The position numbers were made by a program, and so were the translations under genes. Shown in pieces: positions 27,578 through 35,950 of a stretch of DNA of 64,000 bases. The stretch lies in assembly GCF_019236475.1 (NCBI RefSeq), contig NZ_JAFAIX010000004.1, forward strand, positions 62,001 through 126,000. Reading direction: 5' to 3'. This DNA comes from Chitinophaga sp. (lineage in GTDB: Bacteria > Bacteroidota > Bacteroidia > Chitinophagales > Chitinophagaceae). A model generated the notes under the pieces. It was not told the DNA's origin and did no database searches. It saw only the letters and a list, made by a program, of their open reading frames with translations. How positions within the stretch are numbered: position 1 is the first letter of the stretch; every line of letters starts with the position of its first letter.

Positions 27578-28651
27578 ATGTTATCCTTGGACAAAATCAG
27601 TGAGTTATTAGGAAAAGAAAGTGAGCTACTATTGCAGCATACCAGTCAGACGATCGACAAATCCCTGCTGCATTTGCCTAGCCCAGAAACAGTAAATGAG
27701 ATATATGGCCCTTCCAGTCGGAATCCACAGGTATTGCGGAGTTTGGGGCAGCTTTTCGGCTCGGGCCGCCTGGCCAATACGGGGTATATGTCCATCTTGC
27801 CAGTAGATCAGGGAGTAGAACACAGTGCGGGTGCTTCATTTGCTAAAAATCCCATCTATTTCGATCCTGAAAATATAGTTAAATTAGCCATAGAAGGGGG
27901 CTGTAACGCCGTAGCCTCTACGTTTGGCGTATTGGCCTCCGTTTCGCGGAAATATGCCCATAAAATCCCCTTCCTGGTAAAAATCAATCATAATGAGCTG
28001 CTTACCTATCCCAATCACTTTGATGAGGTATTATTCGGTACCGTAGAAGAAGCTTGGAACTTGGGTGCGATGGCAGTAGGCGCCACCATTTATTTTGGCT
28101 CGGAGAACTCCGACCGGCAGTTGGTGGAAATAGCGCATGCCTTTGAAAGAGCCCATGAGCTGGGCATGGCCACGGTGCTCTGGTGCTACCTCCGCAACGA
28201 TGCCTTCAATAAGGATGTAGATTATCACCTGGCAGCGGATCTCACCGGTCAGGCCAATCACCTCGGTGTTACCATCCAGGCGGATATCATCAAACAGAAA
28301 CTGCCGGAAGTAAACGGCGGCTTTAAAGCCATGAATACAGGCACTTCCAGCTATGGTAAACTGGATGAGCGTATCTATACACAACTGACATCTGATAATC
28401 CGATTGATCTATGCCGTTACCAGGTAGCCAATTGCTATATGGGCAGAATGGGGCTGATCAATTCAGGCGGCGCCTCCAAAGGAGCAGAAGATATGGCGGA
28501 TGCCGTACGTTCTGCAGTGGTGAATAAACGCGCTGGCGGGGCAGGACTCATCTCTGGCCGTAAAGCCTTCCAGCGGCCTATGGCAGATGGGGTCGCGCTG
28601 CTCAATGCCATCCAGGATGTATACCTGAGTAAAGATATTACAATCGCATAA
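27578..28651 (+). CDS. fbaB: Class I fructose-bisphosphate aldolase (DhnA type)
   Basis: A 357-residue aldolase of the archaeal/DhnA class I type: [14 protein letters not shown], the [11 protein letters not shown] region, [10 protein letters not shown] and the C-terminal phosphate site [17 protein letters not shown] with [12 protein letters not shown]. Schiff-base formation would use a Lys within the barrel (around the [12 protein letters not shown] strand). It interconverts fructose 1,6-bisphosphate with glyceraldehyde 3-phosphate and dihydroxyacetone phosphate in glycolysis and gluconeogenesis. Length matches E. coli FbaB. Single gene with a terminator at 28655; ATG 27578 is used (an ATG at 27573 is out of frame). 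Confidence 0.93.
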   Translation: MLSLDKISELLGKESELLLQHTSQTIDKSLLHLPSPETVNEIYGPSSRNPQVLRSLGQLFGSGRLANTGYMSILPVDQGVEHSAGASFAKNPIYFDPENIVKLAIEGGCNAVASTFGVLASVSRKYAHKIPFLVKINHNELLTYPNHFDEVLFGTVEEAWNLGAMAVGATIYFGSENSDRQLVEIAHAFERAHELGMATVLWCYLRNDAFNKDVDYHLAADLTGQANHLGVTIQADIIKQKLPEVNGGFKAMNTGTSSYGKLDERIYTQLTSDNPIDLCRYQVANCYMGRMGLINSGGASKGAEDMADAVRSAVVNKRAGGAGLISGRKAFQRPMADGVALLNAIQDVYLSKDITIA

Positions 28652-28654
28652 CTG

Positions 28655-28692
28655 AAGCAGGATGTTGGCAAACGGCATCCTGCTTTATTTTT
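28655..28692. terminator. Terminator between aldolase and HxlR genes
   Basis: AAGCAGGATG pairs with CATCCTGCTT, followed by TATTTTTT. It serves the aldolase gene and overlaps the last codons of the convergent HxlR gene, which ends at 28685. Confidence 0.8.
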
Positions 28693-29017
28693 TAATAATC
28701 ACTTTGCGATGCTCACGCCCCCAGTTAATCATTTCCATAATGATCTTCCCGAAAGTCCGGCAGTAAGGCGTTGGCTCATAAGTCACCAATACGGGACTGT
28801 CGTCATAAACCGTACGCTTTACCAATTTATTGAGTTCCATCTCCTTCAATTCCTTCGATAACATACGGGTAGTGATACCCGGAATGCTACGCTCAATTTC
28901 CCTGAAACGCCTGTTCCCATTGCATATCGAGTTGATAACCGGTATCCGCCATTTCCCCCCGATAAAGTAAAGCGTGTCTTGTAATGCCTTCAACTCTTCT
29001 TCCTGATTTCTTTCCAT
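28685..29017 (-). CDS. HxlR-family transcriptional regulator
   Basis: Encodes 110 residues from ATG 29017; the frame stays open to 29071 but that extension covers the promoter and operator dyads. Winged-helix pattern of the HxlR family: LYFIGGKWRIPVINSICNGNRRFREIERSIPGITTRMLSKELKEMELNKLV, wing YDDSPVLVTYEPTPY. It lacks the N-terminal Cys of the redox-sensing type (only one Cys, Cys37-like, in SICNG). Divergent from an SDR gene; 88 bases between them hold perfect inverted repeats, so it almost certainly controls both itself and the SDR. Confidence 0.88.
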   Translation of the reverse strand: MERNQEEELKALQDTLYFIGGKWRIPVINSICNGNRRFREIERSIPGITTRMLSKELKEMELNKLVKRTVYDDSPVLVTYEPTPYCRTFGKIIMEMINWGREHRKVIIKK

Positions 29018-29033
29018 AATGCTGAAATTAAAC

Positions 29034-29088
29034 TGGTATACTTCGTGATACTGGTAACAAAAGTATACCAATTGGCGGGTACTTTTGT
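29034..29088. promoter_or_regulatory. Divergent promoter with nested operator dyads
   Basis: TGGTATACTT (29034-29043) and AAGTATACCA (29061-29070) are exact inverted repeats; ACAAAAGTA (29057-29065) and TACTTTTGT (29080-29088) form a second overlapping dyad. Each right arm includes a TACTTTTG -7 element, one for each direction, so binding of the HxlR protein would cover both promoters. Confidence 0.7.
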
Positions 29089-29104
29089 CAAAAAATAAAA
29101 TACG

Positions 29105-29848
29105 ATGAAACGATTAACAGGAAAAACAGCACTGGTTACTGGTGGAAACAGCGGAATAGGCTTTGCAGCAGCAGCGGAATTGGTAACACAAGGTGCGAAA
29201 GTAATGATTACAGGTCGCCGTAAAGAAGCGATTACTGCGGCGGCAGCACAAATAGGCGCTGATTATTTCCTTGCCGACCAGGCAAAGATCCAGGATACCA
29301 TTGCCCTGGCAGAAGAGGTGAAAACGAAGTATGGCCAACTGGATATTCTCTTTATCAATGCAGGTATAACAGGCGAAAGAATGCTGATTGCAGATGCCAC
29401 CCCGGAGAATTTTGATCAGGTGATGGACATCAATTTCAAAGGGGCTTATTTTACACTCAGCAAGCTAATACCAGTATTATCGGATGGGGCTTCCGTAGTG
29501 ATTTTATCCTCTATTGTGGCAGGGACGTATTATCCGCAGAGTTCCATATATCAGGCCAGTAAAGCGGCCCTGAATTCAATTGCCAAAACAGCGGCAGCGG
29601 AATTGGCATCCAGGAACATCCGCGTGAATATTGTAAGTCCCGGCCCTACCAGAACGGAAGTACTCAGCAAGAACGGTGCAGACCAAAAAGAAGTGGAGGC
29701 AATTTTTGATCAACTGAAAAGCACCATACCACTGCGACAAATAGGGGATGCTACCGATATCGCTAAAATGGTTGCTTACCTCTGTGATAATGCGGCTAAA
29801 TTTATCACAGGGGCTGAATTTGTGATAGATGGAGGCATAACATTATAA
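29105..29848 (+). CDS. Short-chain dehydrogenase/reductase (SDR)
   Basis: A 247-residue classical SDR: cofactor loop TGGNSGIG (residues 13-20), NAG motif FINAG, catalytic Ser in ILSSIVAG, YxxxK as YQASK, and the C-terminal FITGAEFVIDGG. Arg after strand 2 (ITGRRKEAI) suggests NADP(H). It reduces or oxidises an unknown carbonyl/alcohol, often an electrophile when under HxlR control. It is driven by the divergent promoter shared with the HxlR regulator and ends at the hairpin at 29855. Related to, but more distant from, the two tandem SDR genes at 35-36.7 kb. Confidence 0.9.
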   Translation: MKRLTGKTALVTGGNSGIGFAAAAELVTQGAKVMITGRRKEAITAAAAQIGADYFLADQAKIQDTIALAEEVKTKYGQLDILFINAGITGERMLIADATPENFDQVMDINFKGAYFTLSKLIPVLSDGASVVILSSIVAGTYYPQSSIYQASKAALNSIAKTAAAELASRNIRVNIVSPGPTRTEVLSKNGADQKEVEAIFDQLKSTIPLRQIGDATDIAKMVAYLCDNAAKFITGAEFVIDGGITL

Positions 29849-29849
29849 C

Positions 29850-29894
29850 AACACAAAGGCTGTCTCCACAATGACGAGAGACAGCCTTTATGTT
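29850..29894 (+). terminator. Terminator after the SDR
   Basis: AAAGGCTGTCTC pairs with GAGACAGCCTTT around a nine-base loop, with outer AACA/TGTT pairing. The following T-run is short. It also lies just beyond the 3' end of the convergent proA gene. Confidence 0.75.
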
Positions 29895-29914
29895 TAAAAT
29901 ATGATGAACGAATG

Positions 29915-31165
29915 CTATTCCCTTACCTGGCCATCTCCATACACAAACCATTTCTCGGTTACCAATTTCTCCAATGCAAAAGGACCACGTGCATGCAGTT
30001 TCTGCGTGGAAATGCCTATCTCGGCGCCCAGGCCGAAAACGCCTCCATCTGTGAATCGCGTAGAGGCGTTCACGTAAACGGCGGCCGCATCTACCGCATT
30101 CAGAAATAATTCGCTCAGTGCCGCATCTTTCGTGATGATGGCTTCTGAGTGTTTGGACGAATACGTTTGTATATGCTGTAAAGCTTCCGTGATATCATTC
30201 ACCACTTTTACAGAACATTTCAGGGAAAGAAACTCTCGGCCGAAATCTGCTGCGGTAGCAGGATAGAGTTGTGGGTATCCGGATTGTCGCAATAAATCAA
30301 ATGCTAACGGTTCCGCATATACGTCTACTTGGTAGGCCGACAATTGCGGCGTGAGGATGCGCAGGAAATCCGCTGCCACGGCCTTATCCACGAGAATTGT
30401 ATCCAGGGCATTACATACCGAAGGACGGGAAACCTTTGCATTGGTCACGATCTTGGCGGCCTGTTCGAGGTCGGCGGTTTGCTCCACATAAGTGTGACAT
30501 ACACCTGCACCGGTTTCGATGACGGGCACTTTGGAATTGGCCCGTACAAAGTCGATCAACTGTTGCGACCCGCGTGGGATAATGATATCGATGTATTTAA
30601 CGGCGGTCAGCATTTCTGTCACCAGACTTCTGTCCGGTGGCAGTAACTGTACCGCATGTATATCGGTTTGAAAAGCACCCAATTGCTCCTGAATAATGTT
30701 TACCAGGATGGTATTGGTGTGAAGGGCATCGGAGCCGCCGCGTAATACGCAAACGTTTCCTGAGCGAATACAGAGTGCTGCCACATCCACGGTTACATTG
30801 GGACGGGATTCATAAATAACGCCCACAACGCCCAGGGGAACGGTTTTTTTCTGCACAAGCAAGCCGTTGTCCAGTTTCCTTTCCAGGAGCAGCACATTGG
30901 CTGGATCGGGGAGTTGTGCAATATCATGTAAGCTATCCGCCAGCGCTTTGATACGAGCGCTGTTGAGCATTAGTCGGTCTTTTTTGGGGTCTGTATCCGG
31001 CATTTTGTCCAGATCCAGTTGATTGGCGGCTATGATATCCGCCGTGCGTGCCTGTAGGGCATCTGCCAGGGTATATAATAAAGCCTGGCGTTTATCTTCC
31101 GGCAGTTGCCGGAGTGCTGGAGCGGCTTGTCTGGCCTGTTCCAGTAAGGGTTGAATCGTTTGCAT
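29915..31165 (-). CDS. proA: Gamma-glutamyl phosphate reductase
   Basis: A 416-residue enzyme of the aldehyde dehydrogenase superfamily, NADPH-dependent reduction of glutamyl 5-phosphate to glutamate 5-semialdehyde, second step of proline synthesis. Family marks: VPLGVVGVIYESRPNVTVD, GNVCVLRGGSDA, IIPRGSQQLIDFV, the catalytic Cys in SRPSVCNALDTILV, and the C-terminal FTDGGVFGLGAEIGISTQKLHARGP. Length is standard. It follows proB by 11 bases, giving a proB-proA operon; proC is not in the window. Confidence 0.95.
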   Translation of the reverse strand: MQTIQPLLEQARQAAPALRQLPEDKRQALLYTLADALQARTADIIAANQLDLDKMPDTDPKKDRLMLNSARIKALADSLHDIAQLPDPANVLLLERKLDNGLLVQKKTVPLGVVGVIYESRPNVTVDVAALCIRSGNVCVLRGGSDALHTNTILVNIIQEQLGAFQTDIHAVQLLPPDRSLVTEMLTAVKYIDIIIPRGSQQLIDFVRANSKVPVIETGAGVCHTYVEQTADLEQAAKIVTNAKVSRPSVCNALDTILVDKAVAADFLRILTPQLSAYQVDVYAEPLAFDLLRQSGYPQLYPATAADFGREFLSLKCSVKVVNDITEALQHIQTYSSKHSEAIITKDAALSELFLNAVDAAAVYVNASTRFTDGGVFGLGAEIGISTQKLHARGPFALEKLVTEKWFVYGDGQVRE

Positions 31166-31176
31166 GTCAGCGTTAT

Positions 31177-32211
31177 TTACAGTAGCACGATATCGTCCGC
31201 ATGTGCTACTTCTGTATTTTGTTGCCGACCGTGTTTTTCCAGTGTATCGGAAGATAGCCTGGCTCTCCCCACGGCAACGGCTATATTATTTTCGTTGACC
31301 ATTTCTATTACTTCGCCGCCTTCAAATTTTTCCAGGATTTCCTTTACGCCTACTGCGAGCAGACTATGGCGTTTCAAAATGGCCTCCTGAGCACCGGCGT
31401 CTATCAGTACTTTACCTGTTACCAAACTGCCGCTGGCCAGCCATTTCCGACGGGCAGGCATGCTGCAGGACTGAGGCAAACATAAAGTTCCGGTTTTTCC
31501 TGCAATCGCATTTAGAATACCATCTTGTGTACGGATGCCGAATATTACTACCTTTATGCCCATTCGGGTAGCCAGTCGGGCGAAGGTGAGCTTGGATACC
31601 ATGCCACCTAATCCCAATGCTGATTTCTCTTTGTCTGCCAGTCCAAGTGCGGCCTGGTCGATGACATCGATCTTCGGCACTACCTTCCCTTCGCGATCCA
31701 GCACGCCCGCAACGGAGGTGCTAAACAGCAGGAGAGAGGCCCCGAAGCCCACAGCAATGAGGGTTGCGAGTTCGTCGTTGTCAGAGAATTTCAGTTCCGT
31801 ATCGCTGACCACATCGTTCTCATTGGCAATTGGAATGATATTGCTAGCCCAAAGTTCTTCGTAAGTTCGTTTTAATTGCAGGAACCGTTCGCGGTCGGAG
31901 AAGTGGTTACGTTCACAAAGACTCTGTGCCACCGCAATATTATACGGGGCGAAATAGCGGCTGTATTTATTGAGGAGCAGCGGGTTGCCGATGGCGGCTG
32001 CTGCCTTGCGTTCACTGATAGTACCGGAATATTGTTGCAGGAACTGTTTCCCTGCGGCGACCGCACCGGAAGACACCAGTACGACATGGTATTTGCTATG
32101 CAATTCCGCCACCTGACGGGCAATGCCAGCGAGCACGGTTTCGTCCAGATCCCCGTTTTCTCGGGTGATGGAGGCTGTCCCAAATTTGATGACAAGTATT
32201 GGTTTACTCAC
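31177..32211 (-). CDS. proB: Glutamate 5-kinase
   Basis: A 344-residue kinase that phosphorylates glutamate for proline synthesis. N-terminal amino-acid-kinase domain (KFGTASIT, VLVSSGAVAAGK, NENDVVSDTELKFSDNDELA, GLGGMVSKLTFARLATRMG) and a C-terminal PUA domain (about 265-340, SLVTGKVLIDAGAQEAIL). The start codon is GTG at 32211, the first in-frame start after the promoter at 32231-32262. Feedback inhibition by proline is known for the family. proB and proA are adjacent and co-transcribed. Confidence 0.94.
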   Translation of the reverse strand: MSKPILVIKFGTASITRENGDLDETVLAGIARQVAELHSKYHVVLVSSGAVAAGKQFLQQYSGTISERKAAAAIGNPLLLNKYSRYFAPYNIAVAQSLCERNHFSDRERFLQLKRTYEELWASNIIPIANENDVVSDTELKFSDNDELATLIAVGFGASLLLFSTSVAGVLDREGKVVPKIDVIDQAALGLADKEKSALGLGGMVSKLTFARLATRMGIKVVIFGIRTQDGILNAIAGKTGTLCLPQSCSMPARRKWLASGSLVTGKVLIDAGAQEAILKRHSLLAVGVKEILEKFEGGEVIEMVNENNIAVAVGRARLSSDTLEKHGRQQNTEVAHADDIVLL

Positions 32212-32230
32212 TTTGTTAGAAATTTGATAA

Positions 32231-32262
32231 CAAAAGTACTATAACAGTGTGAGAAATTACAA
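32231..32262 (-). promoter_or_regulatory. Promoter of proBA
   Basis: On the minus strand TTG (32262-32260) and TACTTTTG (32238-32231) are separated by 21 bases, close to the Bacteroidota consensus, 20 bases before the GTG start. Confidence 0.5.
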
Positions 32263-32295
32263 CATTAGTAGATATTGGTTGAAATATAACTATAT

Positions 32296-32979
32296 ATGGT
32301 TAGAATATTGGTAATTGAAGACGAGGAAAGGGTTGGAACGCTGATCCGCAGAGGATTAGAAGAACAGGATTATGAAGTGACGCTAGCGCGAGAAGGGAAT
32401 GCCGGCTTGAAACTGGCGCTCACAGGGGAGTTTGAACTAGTAATCACGGATATCATCCTGCCTGGAATCGATGGATTGGCCATCAGCCGGCAAATCAGGG
32501 ATGCTCTTCCTGAAATGCCCATCCTCATGCTGACCGCCCTAGGGACCACCGATGATAAGGTGGAAGGCTTCGATGCCGGGGCAGATGACTACCTGGTGAA
32601 ACCCTTCGATCTGCGGGAACTGCTGGTGCGTATCCGTGCGCTCCTCAAACGGCATACGGTGGCGCAACCGCAAGCAGCGGCACAGTTGCTGTACGCAGAC
32701 CTCCAACTGGACCTGCGCACCAAAACCGTTACCAGAGGAGGGAAAGAAATCAGCCTGACACCGAAAGAATTCCGTTTATTGGAATACCTAATGCAAAACC
32801 GAGAACGTGTCATCTCCCGTGCCGAAATAGCAGAAAACGTATGGGACACCCATTACGACACAGGAACTAACTTTATTGACGTTTATATCAATTATCTTAG
32901 GAAAAAAATTGACAAGGAATATTCCTTAAAACTCATTCATACCAAAACAGGTATGGGTTTCATTTTTAAAGCAGGATAA
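32296..32979 (+). CDS. OmpR/PhoB-family response regulator
   Basis: A 227-residue two-component response regulator. Receiver domain (1-118) with acidic pair Glu8-Asp9, phospho-acceptor Asp52 (VITDIILPGIDG), Thr at MLTALG and Lys at LVKPF. C-terminal winged helix (about 130-227): LTPKEFRLLEYLMQNRERVISRAEIAENVW, FIDVYINYLRKKID, and the IHTKTGMGFIF end. It binds DNA after phosphorylation by the kinase whose gene begins 1 base after its stop. The pairing resembles heavy-metal or cell-envelope sensors of the CusR/CusS kind; the stimulus is unknown. Confidence 0.93.
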   Translation: MVRILVIEDEERVGTLIRRGLEEQDYEVTLAREGNAGLKLALTGEFELVITDIILPGIDGLAISRQIRDALPEMPILMLTALGTTDDKVEGFDAGADDYLVKPFDLRELLVRIRALLKRHTVAQPQAAAQLLYADLQLDLRTKTVTRGGKEISLTPKEFRLLEYLMQNRERVISRAEIAENVWDTHYDTGTNFIDVYINYLRKKIDKEYSLKLIHTKTGMGFIFKAG

Positions 32980-32980
32980 A

Positions 32981-34348
32981 ATGAAAATCCGAACGCGGCT
33001 GACATTCCTGTTCTCCGGCATTACTGCGGCTATACTGCTGCTGCTGGTAACAGCCATCTACATTTCGTATGCTCGAGACCGTGAGGAGGATTATTATAAA
33101 AACCTCCGGCAACAGGCGGTTACTAAAGCCAACCTGTTGTTCGATGCCGGCATCGACCCGCATGTATTGCAACTGATCTACCGCAACAGCTCCAGCACCC
33201 TCTCCCAAGAAGAAGTAGCGATTTACGACACGGATATGCACCTGTTATATCACGATGCCGTAGATATCGATAAAGTGAAGGAAACGCCGGGAATGCTGGA
33301 AAGAATCAAAGCGAAGAAAGAGATTTTCTTCAAACAGGCGCAATTGCAGGTAGTAGGATTTACGTATCTCCACAACAATAAAACTTACCTGATTACCGCC
33401 GTTGCAGAGGATGAATATGGACTGGCTAGGCTCCGGAACCTGGGATATATCCTTGGTTTTTCTTATCTGGCAGCAGTACTTTGTATCATTGTAGCAGCAT
33501 GGTTCTTCGCGCGTAAGGCGCTGAAACCCGTGTCTGATATGGTAGACAGGGTAGAAGAGATTACCGCCACCAACCTGGATCTGCGTTTGCCAGAAGGCAA
33601 TGGAACAGATGAAATGGCCGAGCTAGCTATTACCTTCAATCTCATGCTGGATCGGCTGGAGCAGTCGTTCGATGCGCAGAAACAATTTGTATCCAATATT
33701 TCTCACGAGTTACGTACGCCGTTAACCGCCATGATGGCCGAGTTAGAGATCTCCGCTTCTCGTGAAAGGCCAGCAGCCGAGTATCTGCAAAGTATGCATC
33801 ATGCTATTTCAGATGCGAAACAATTAGTAAAACTCTCTAATAGTTTATTAGACCTCGCCAAAGCCAGTTACGATCCTTCTGAGATCAACTTCAAGCCCAT
33901 GCGCCTGGATGAACTGTTGATGGAAGCCCGTGATGAAGTGCTGAAGGCATTTCCGTTTTATAGGATCAATGTCAATTTTGAAGAGCCCCAGGAAGACGAA
34001 GATTATCTTTCCGTAGAAGGAAATGCCTATTTATTGAAAGTAGCCTTTGTGAACCTGATGGAGAACGGGTGTAAATTTTCAGCTTCCCATGAAATGCAGG
34101 TAGTAGTCACCTGGTTCAAAGAGTCCACCATTCTGCGCTTTAGCGATGATGGCGTAGGCATCTCCAAGAAAGACCTGCCAAATATTTTCACGCCATTTTA
34201 CCGGGGTGGTAATGGCCAATATGCCGATGGCAATGGGATTGGACTAGCGCTGACCTCCAGGATTGTGAAGCTACACAAGGGTACTATCAGTGTGGTATCC
34301 AAGGTAGGGCAGGGAACAACTTTTACCGTCGAGTTTACTCATGTCTGA
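32981..34348 (+). CDS. Sensor histidine kinase
   Basis: A 455-residue membrane kinase: TM1 about residues 7-27, periplasmic sensor of about 120 residues, TM2 about 148-168, HAMP (LKPVSDMVDRVEEITATNLDLRLPEG), DHp domain with the H-box SHELRTPLTAMMAELE, and a HATPase domain with N-box NLMENGCKF, G1 DDGVGISKKDL and G2 NGIGLAL. It autophosphorylates on the H-box His and passes phosphate to the adjacent response regulator. The periplasmic part has no recognisable named domain. The arsR-type gene follows 66 bases downstream with its own promoter. Confidence 0.93.
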   Translation: MKIRTRLTFLFSGITAAILLLLVTAIYISYARDREEDYYKNLRQQAVTKANLLFDAGIDPHVLQLIYRNSSSTLSQEEVAIYDTDMHLLYHDAVDIDKVKETPGMLERIKAKKEIFFKQAQLQVVGFTYLHNNKTYLITAVAEDEYGLARLRNLGYILGFSYLAAVLCIIVAAWFFARKALKPVSDMVDRVEEITATNLDLRLPEGNGTDEMAELAITFNLMLDRLEQSFDAQKQFVSNISHELRTPLTAMMAELEISASRERPAAEYLQSMHHAISDAKQLVKLSNSLLDLAKASYDPSEINFKPMRLDELLMEARDEVLKAFPFYRINVNFEEPQEDEDYLSVEGNAYLLKVAFVNLMENGCKFSASHEMQVVVTWFKESTILRFSDDGVGISKKDLPNIFTPFYRGGNGQYADGNGIGLALTSRIVKLHKGTISVVSKVGQGTTFTVEFTHV

Positions 34349-34378
34349 CCGTAGGTCAAAAAAAAATTCATTGAAAAA

Positions 34379-34409
34379 TTTCGATATTTCGAAAAAGGAC
34401 CTATATTTG
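34379..34409 (+). promoter_or_regulatory. ArsR-gene operator and -7 element
   Basis: TTTCGATATTTCGAAA (34379-34394) is a perfect 6+6 inverted repeat with a four-base centre, placed just upstream of TATATTTG (34402-34409), the likely -7 box; the ATG follows 4 bases later, so the transcript would be almost leaderless. Autoregulation by the ArsR protein is the simplest reading. Confidence 0.5.
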
Positions 34410-34413
34410 CATC

Positions 34414-34683
34414 ATGGATTTGGGATTAATTGAAAAAGCAGCCAACGCCATTGCGGACAAGCACCGATTATCCATATTGATGGAGATCGCGAAGAAGGGA
34501 AGCATGGCTTGTGGCGACATGTGTGGTCTGTGTTGTTTATCTCAGCCTACAATATCTCACCACGTGAAGATATTGACAGACAGTGGTGTATTGAACGCTA
34601 CTAAGAACGGACGTGTGCTGGAGTTGACGGTGAATAAAGAAATGATGAAGCAACTGTCTATGTTCTTTTTGAAATTGAGCTGA
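34414..34683 (+). CDS. ArsR-family winged-helix repressor with Cys cluster
   Basis: An 89-residue ArsR/SmtB-type regulator: KHRLSILMEIAKKG (helix 2), the recognition region LSQPTISHHVKILTDSGVL and the wing ATKNGRVLELTVN. In and before the helix-turn-helix it has Cys33, Cys37, Cys40 and Cys41 (MACGDMCGLCCLSQ), a placement like the alpha-3 thiol sites of As/Cd/Cu-sensing family members. It is followed by a 376-base non-coding stretch and two SDR genes, and may regulate them. Whether it senses a metal, an electrophile or a redox signal cannot be told. Confidence 0.88.
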   Translation: MDLGLIEKAANAIADKHRLSILMEIAKKGSMACGDMCGLCCLSQPTISHHVKILTDSGVLNATKNGRVLELTVNKEMMKQLSMFFLKLS

Positions 34684-35059
34684 TATGTGCGCTCTTGGCG
34701 GCATCCGGCTTTTTTTATCCACTGAAATATTGATTGTTTTAAATGTATAGATATAGGGAGATGAACATCCCTTTTTTTAAATGTTTAAACATCGAAAGTT
34801 TTAAATAAATCGAAGAAACAACAGCAATCTAGATTCCAGCACGGGCGCTGGGGATAAAGATTTTGGGATAACGGTTAGTACAATAAATAATGAAGGCGCT
34901 TTCCCAGCACGGGCGCGGGGAAGGCGCAACCTTCAGGACTTTCCTTAAATAAAAACTGTCAGCCACGCGTACTGCGGGTATTATTTAAGTCTTTATAACA
35001 AAAAAAGTATAGTCAAAAGGATTTCGGCCTGTGGCCAAACAAAGTAACTGATATCAAAT
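34684..35059 (+). other. Hairpin-rich non-coding stretch between arsR-type gene and SDR
   Basis: No gene is seen in these 376 bases. They hold a hairpin CCAGC-ACGGGC-GCTGG (34836-34851), a larger hairpin 34892-34934 (GAAGG / CCTTC outside, GCGCTTTCCC / GGGAAGGCGC inside) with the same apical AGCACGGGCGC sequence, and a perfect stem CTTAAATAA / TTATTTAAG (34944-34989). A GGCC-TGT-GGCC mini-hairpin lies 22 bases before the SDR start. This could be a long structured leader of the SDR gene or a separate small RNA. Confidence 0.4.
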
Positions 35060-35806
35060 ATGACAAAGCAACAACAGACAGTCGTTATTACAGGAGGAAA
35101 CAGTGGAATTGGATATGCAACAGCAGAAGAATTTTTAGGAAGAGGATATCGGACACTTATCACAGGCAGAAATCCTGCGGCGATACAAGAAGCGGTATAC
35201 CAGTTGGGATTTCCAGCAGAAGGTTTTACGGCGGATCAGCGTTCACTGGAAGATGCACAAAAACTGGCGGATTATGTTCGCTCCCGTTACGGTAAGATAG
35301 ACGTACTCGTTATCAATGCCGGTGTCGGGAAGTTCGGACCATTCGAAGCAACAACAGAAGAACTATTTGACGAAGTGATGGACATTAATTTCAAAGGAGC
35401 ATTTTTCACAGTGCAGCATTTGTTGCCACTGTTGAATGAAGGCGCCAGTATTGTGTTTCTTTCTTCCAGTAATGCCAACGGCGGAATGCCGGGAGCATCG
35501 GTGCATTCAGCGAGCAAAGCAGCCATTAACTCCCTTGCCCGCACCTTATCACGGGAGCTTGCCCCTAAGAAAATAAGGGTGAATACCATCGTTCCAGGCC
35601 CAGTAGATACGCCTATTTTACAGAAAGCAGGTCTCGGACAGGATACACTCGCGCATATGGCTAGCCGCATACCACTCGGCAGAGTGGCCGTGCCCGCGGA
35701 AATAGCCAAACTCGCAGGTTTTATCACTTCCGAAGACGCTACTTTCATCAATGGGGCAGAATTCAGTATAGACGGTGGATTCTCTGTACACCCACTGGCC
35801 GGTTGA
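35060..35806 (+). CDS. SDR paralogue 1, catalytic Tyr replaced by His
   Basis: A 248-residue SDR with an intact cofactor loop (TGGNSGIG), NAG motif (VINAGVG), catalytic Ser (FLSSSNANGG) and the C-terminal FINGAEFSIDGGF, but the YxxxK motif reads HSASK: codon 35504-35506 is CAT (residue 149) where its tandem neighbour has TAC. In classical SDRs this Tyr is the proton donor, so oxidoreductase activity should be lost or altered; cofactor binding may persist. It is a clear tandem duplicate of the next gene, sharing most of its sequence. Possible regulatory or binding role, or early decay. Confidence 0.88.
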   Translation: MTKQQQTVVITGGNSGIGYATAEEFLGRGYRTLITGRNPAAIQEAVYQLGFPAEGFTADQRSLEDAQKLADYVRSRYGKIDVLVINAGVGKFGPFEATTEELFDEVMDINFKGAFFTVQHLLPLLNEGASIVFLSSSNANGGMPGASVHSASKAAINSLARTLSRELAPKKIRVNTIVPGPVDTPILQKAGLGQDTLAHMASRIPLGRVAVPAEIAKLAGFITSEDATFINGAEFSIDGGFSVHPLAG

Positions 35807-35834
35807 TTCATTTTTTTCCCTCACAACCAGATCG

Positions 35835-35872
35835 ACTTCATCCATTAACTCCGAAAATTAACTTCATCCATT
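35835..35872. repeat. Short direct repeat between the SDR paralogues
   Basis: ACTTCATCCATT occurs at 35835-35846 and 35861-35872, a 26-base period. It lies in the 144-base spacer, which also has a small GCGC-GTCA-GCGC stem followed by a T-rich stretch near 35898. Confidence 0.6.
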
Positions 35873-35950
35873 GGCTTGCTCCTCCATTCCCTTCAGCGCG
35901 TCAGCGCTTTTCTTTATCATCCATATATTGAAACTTTTAAATTAATCGAA

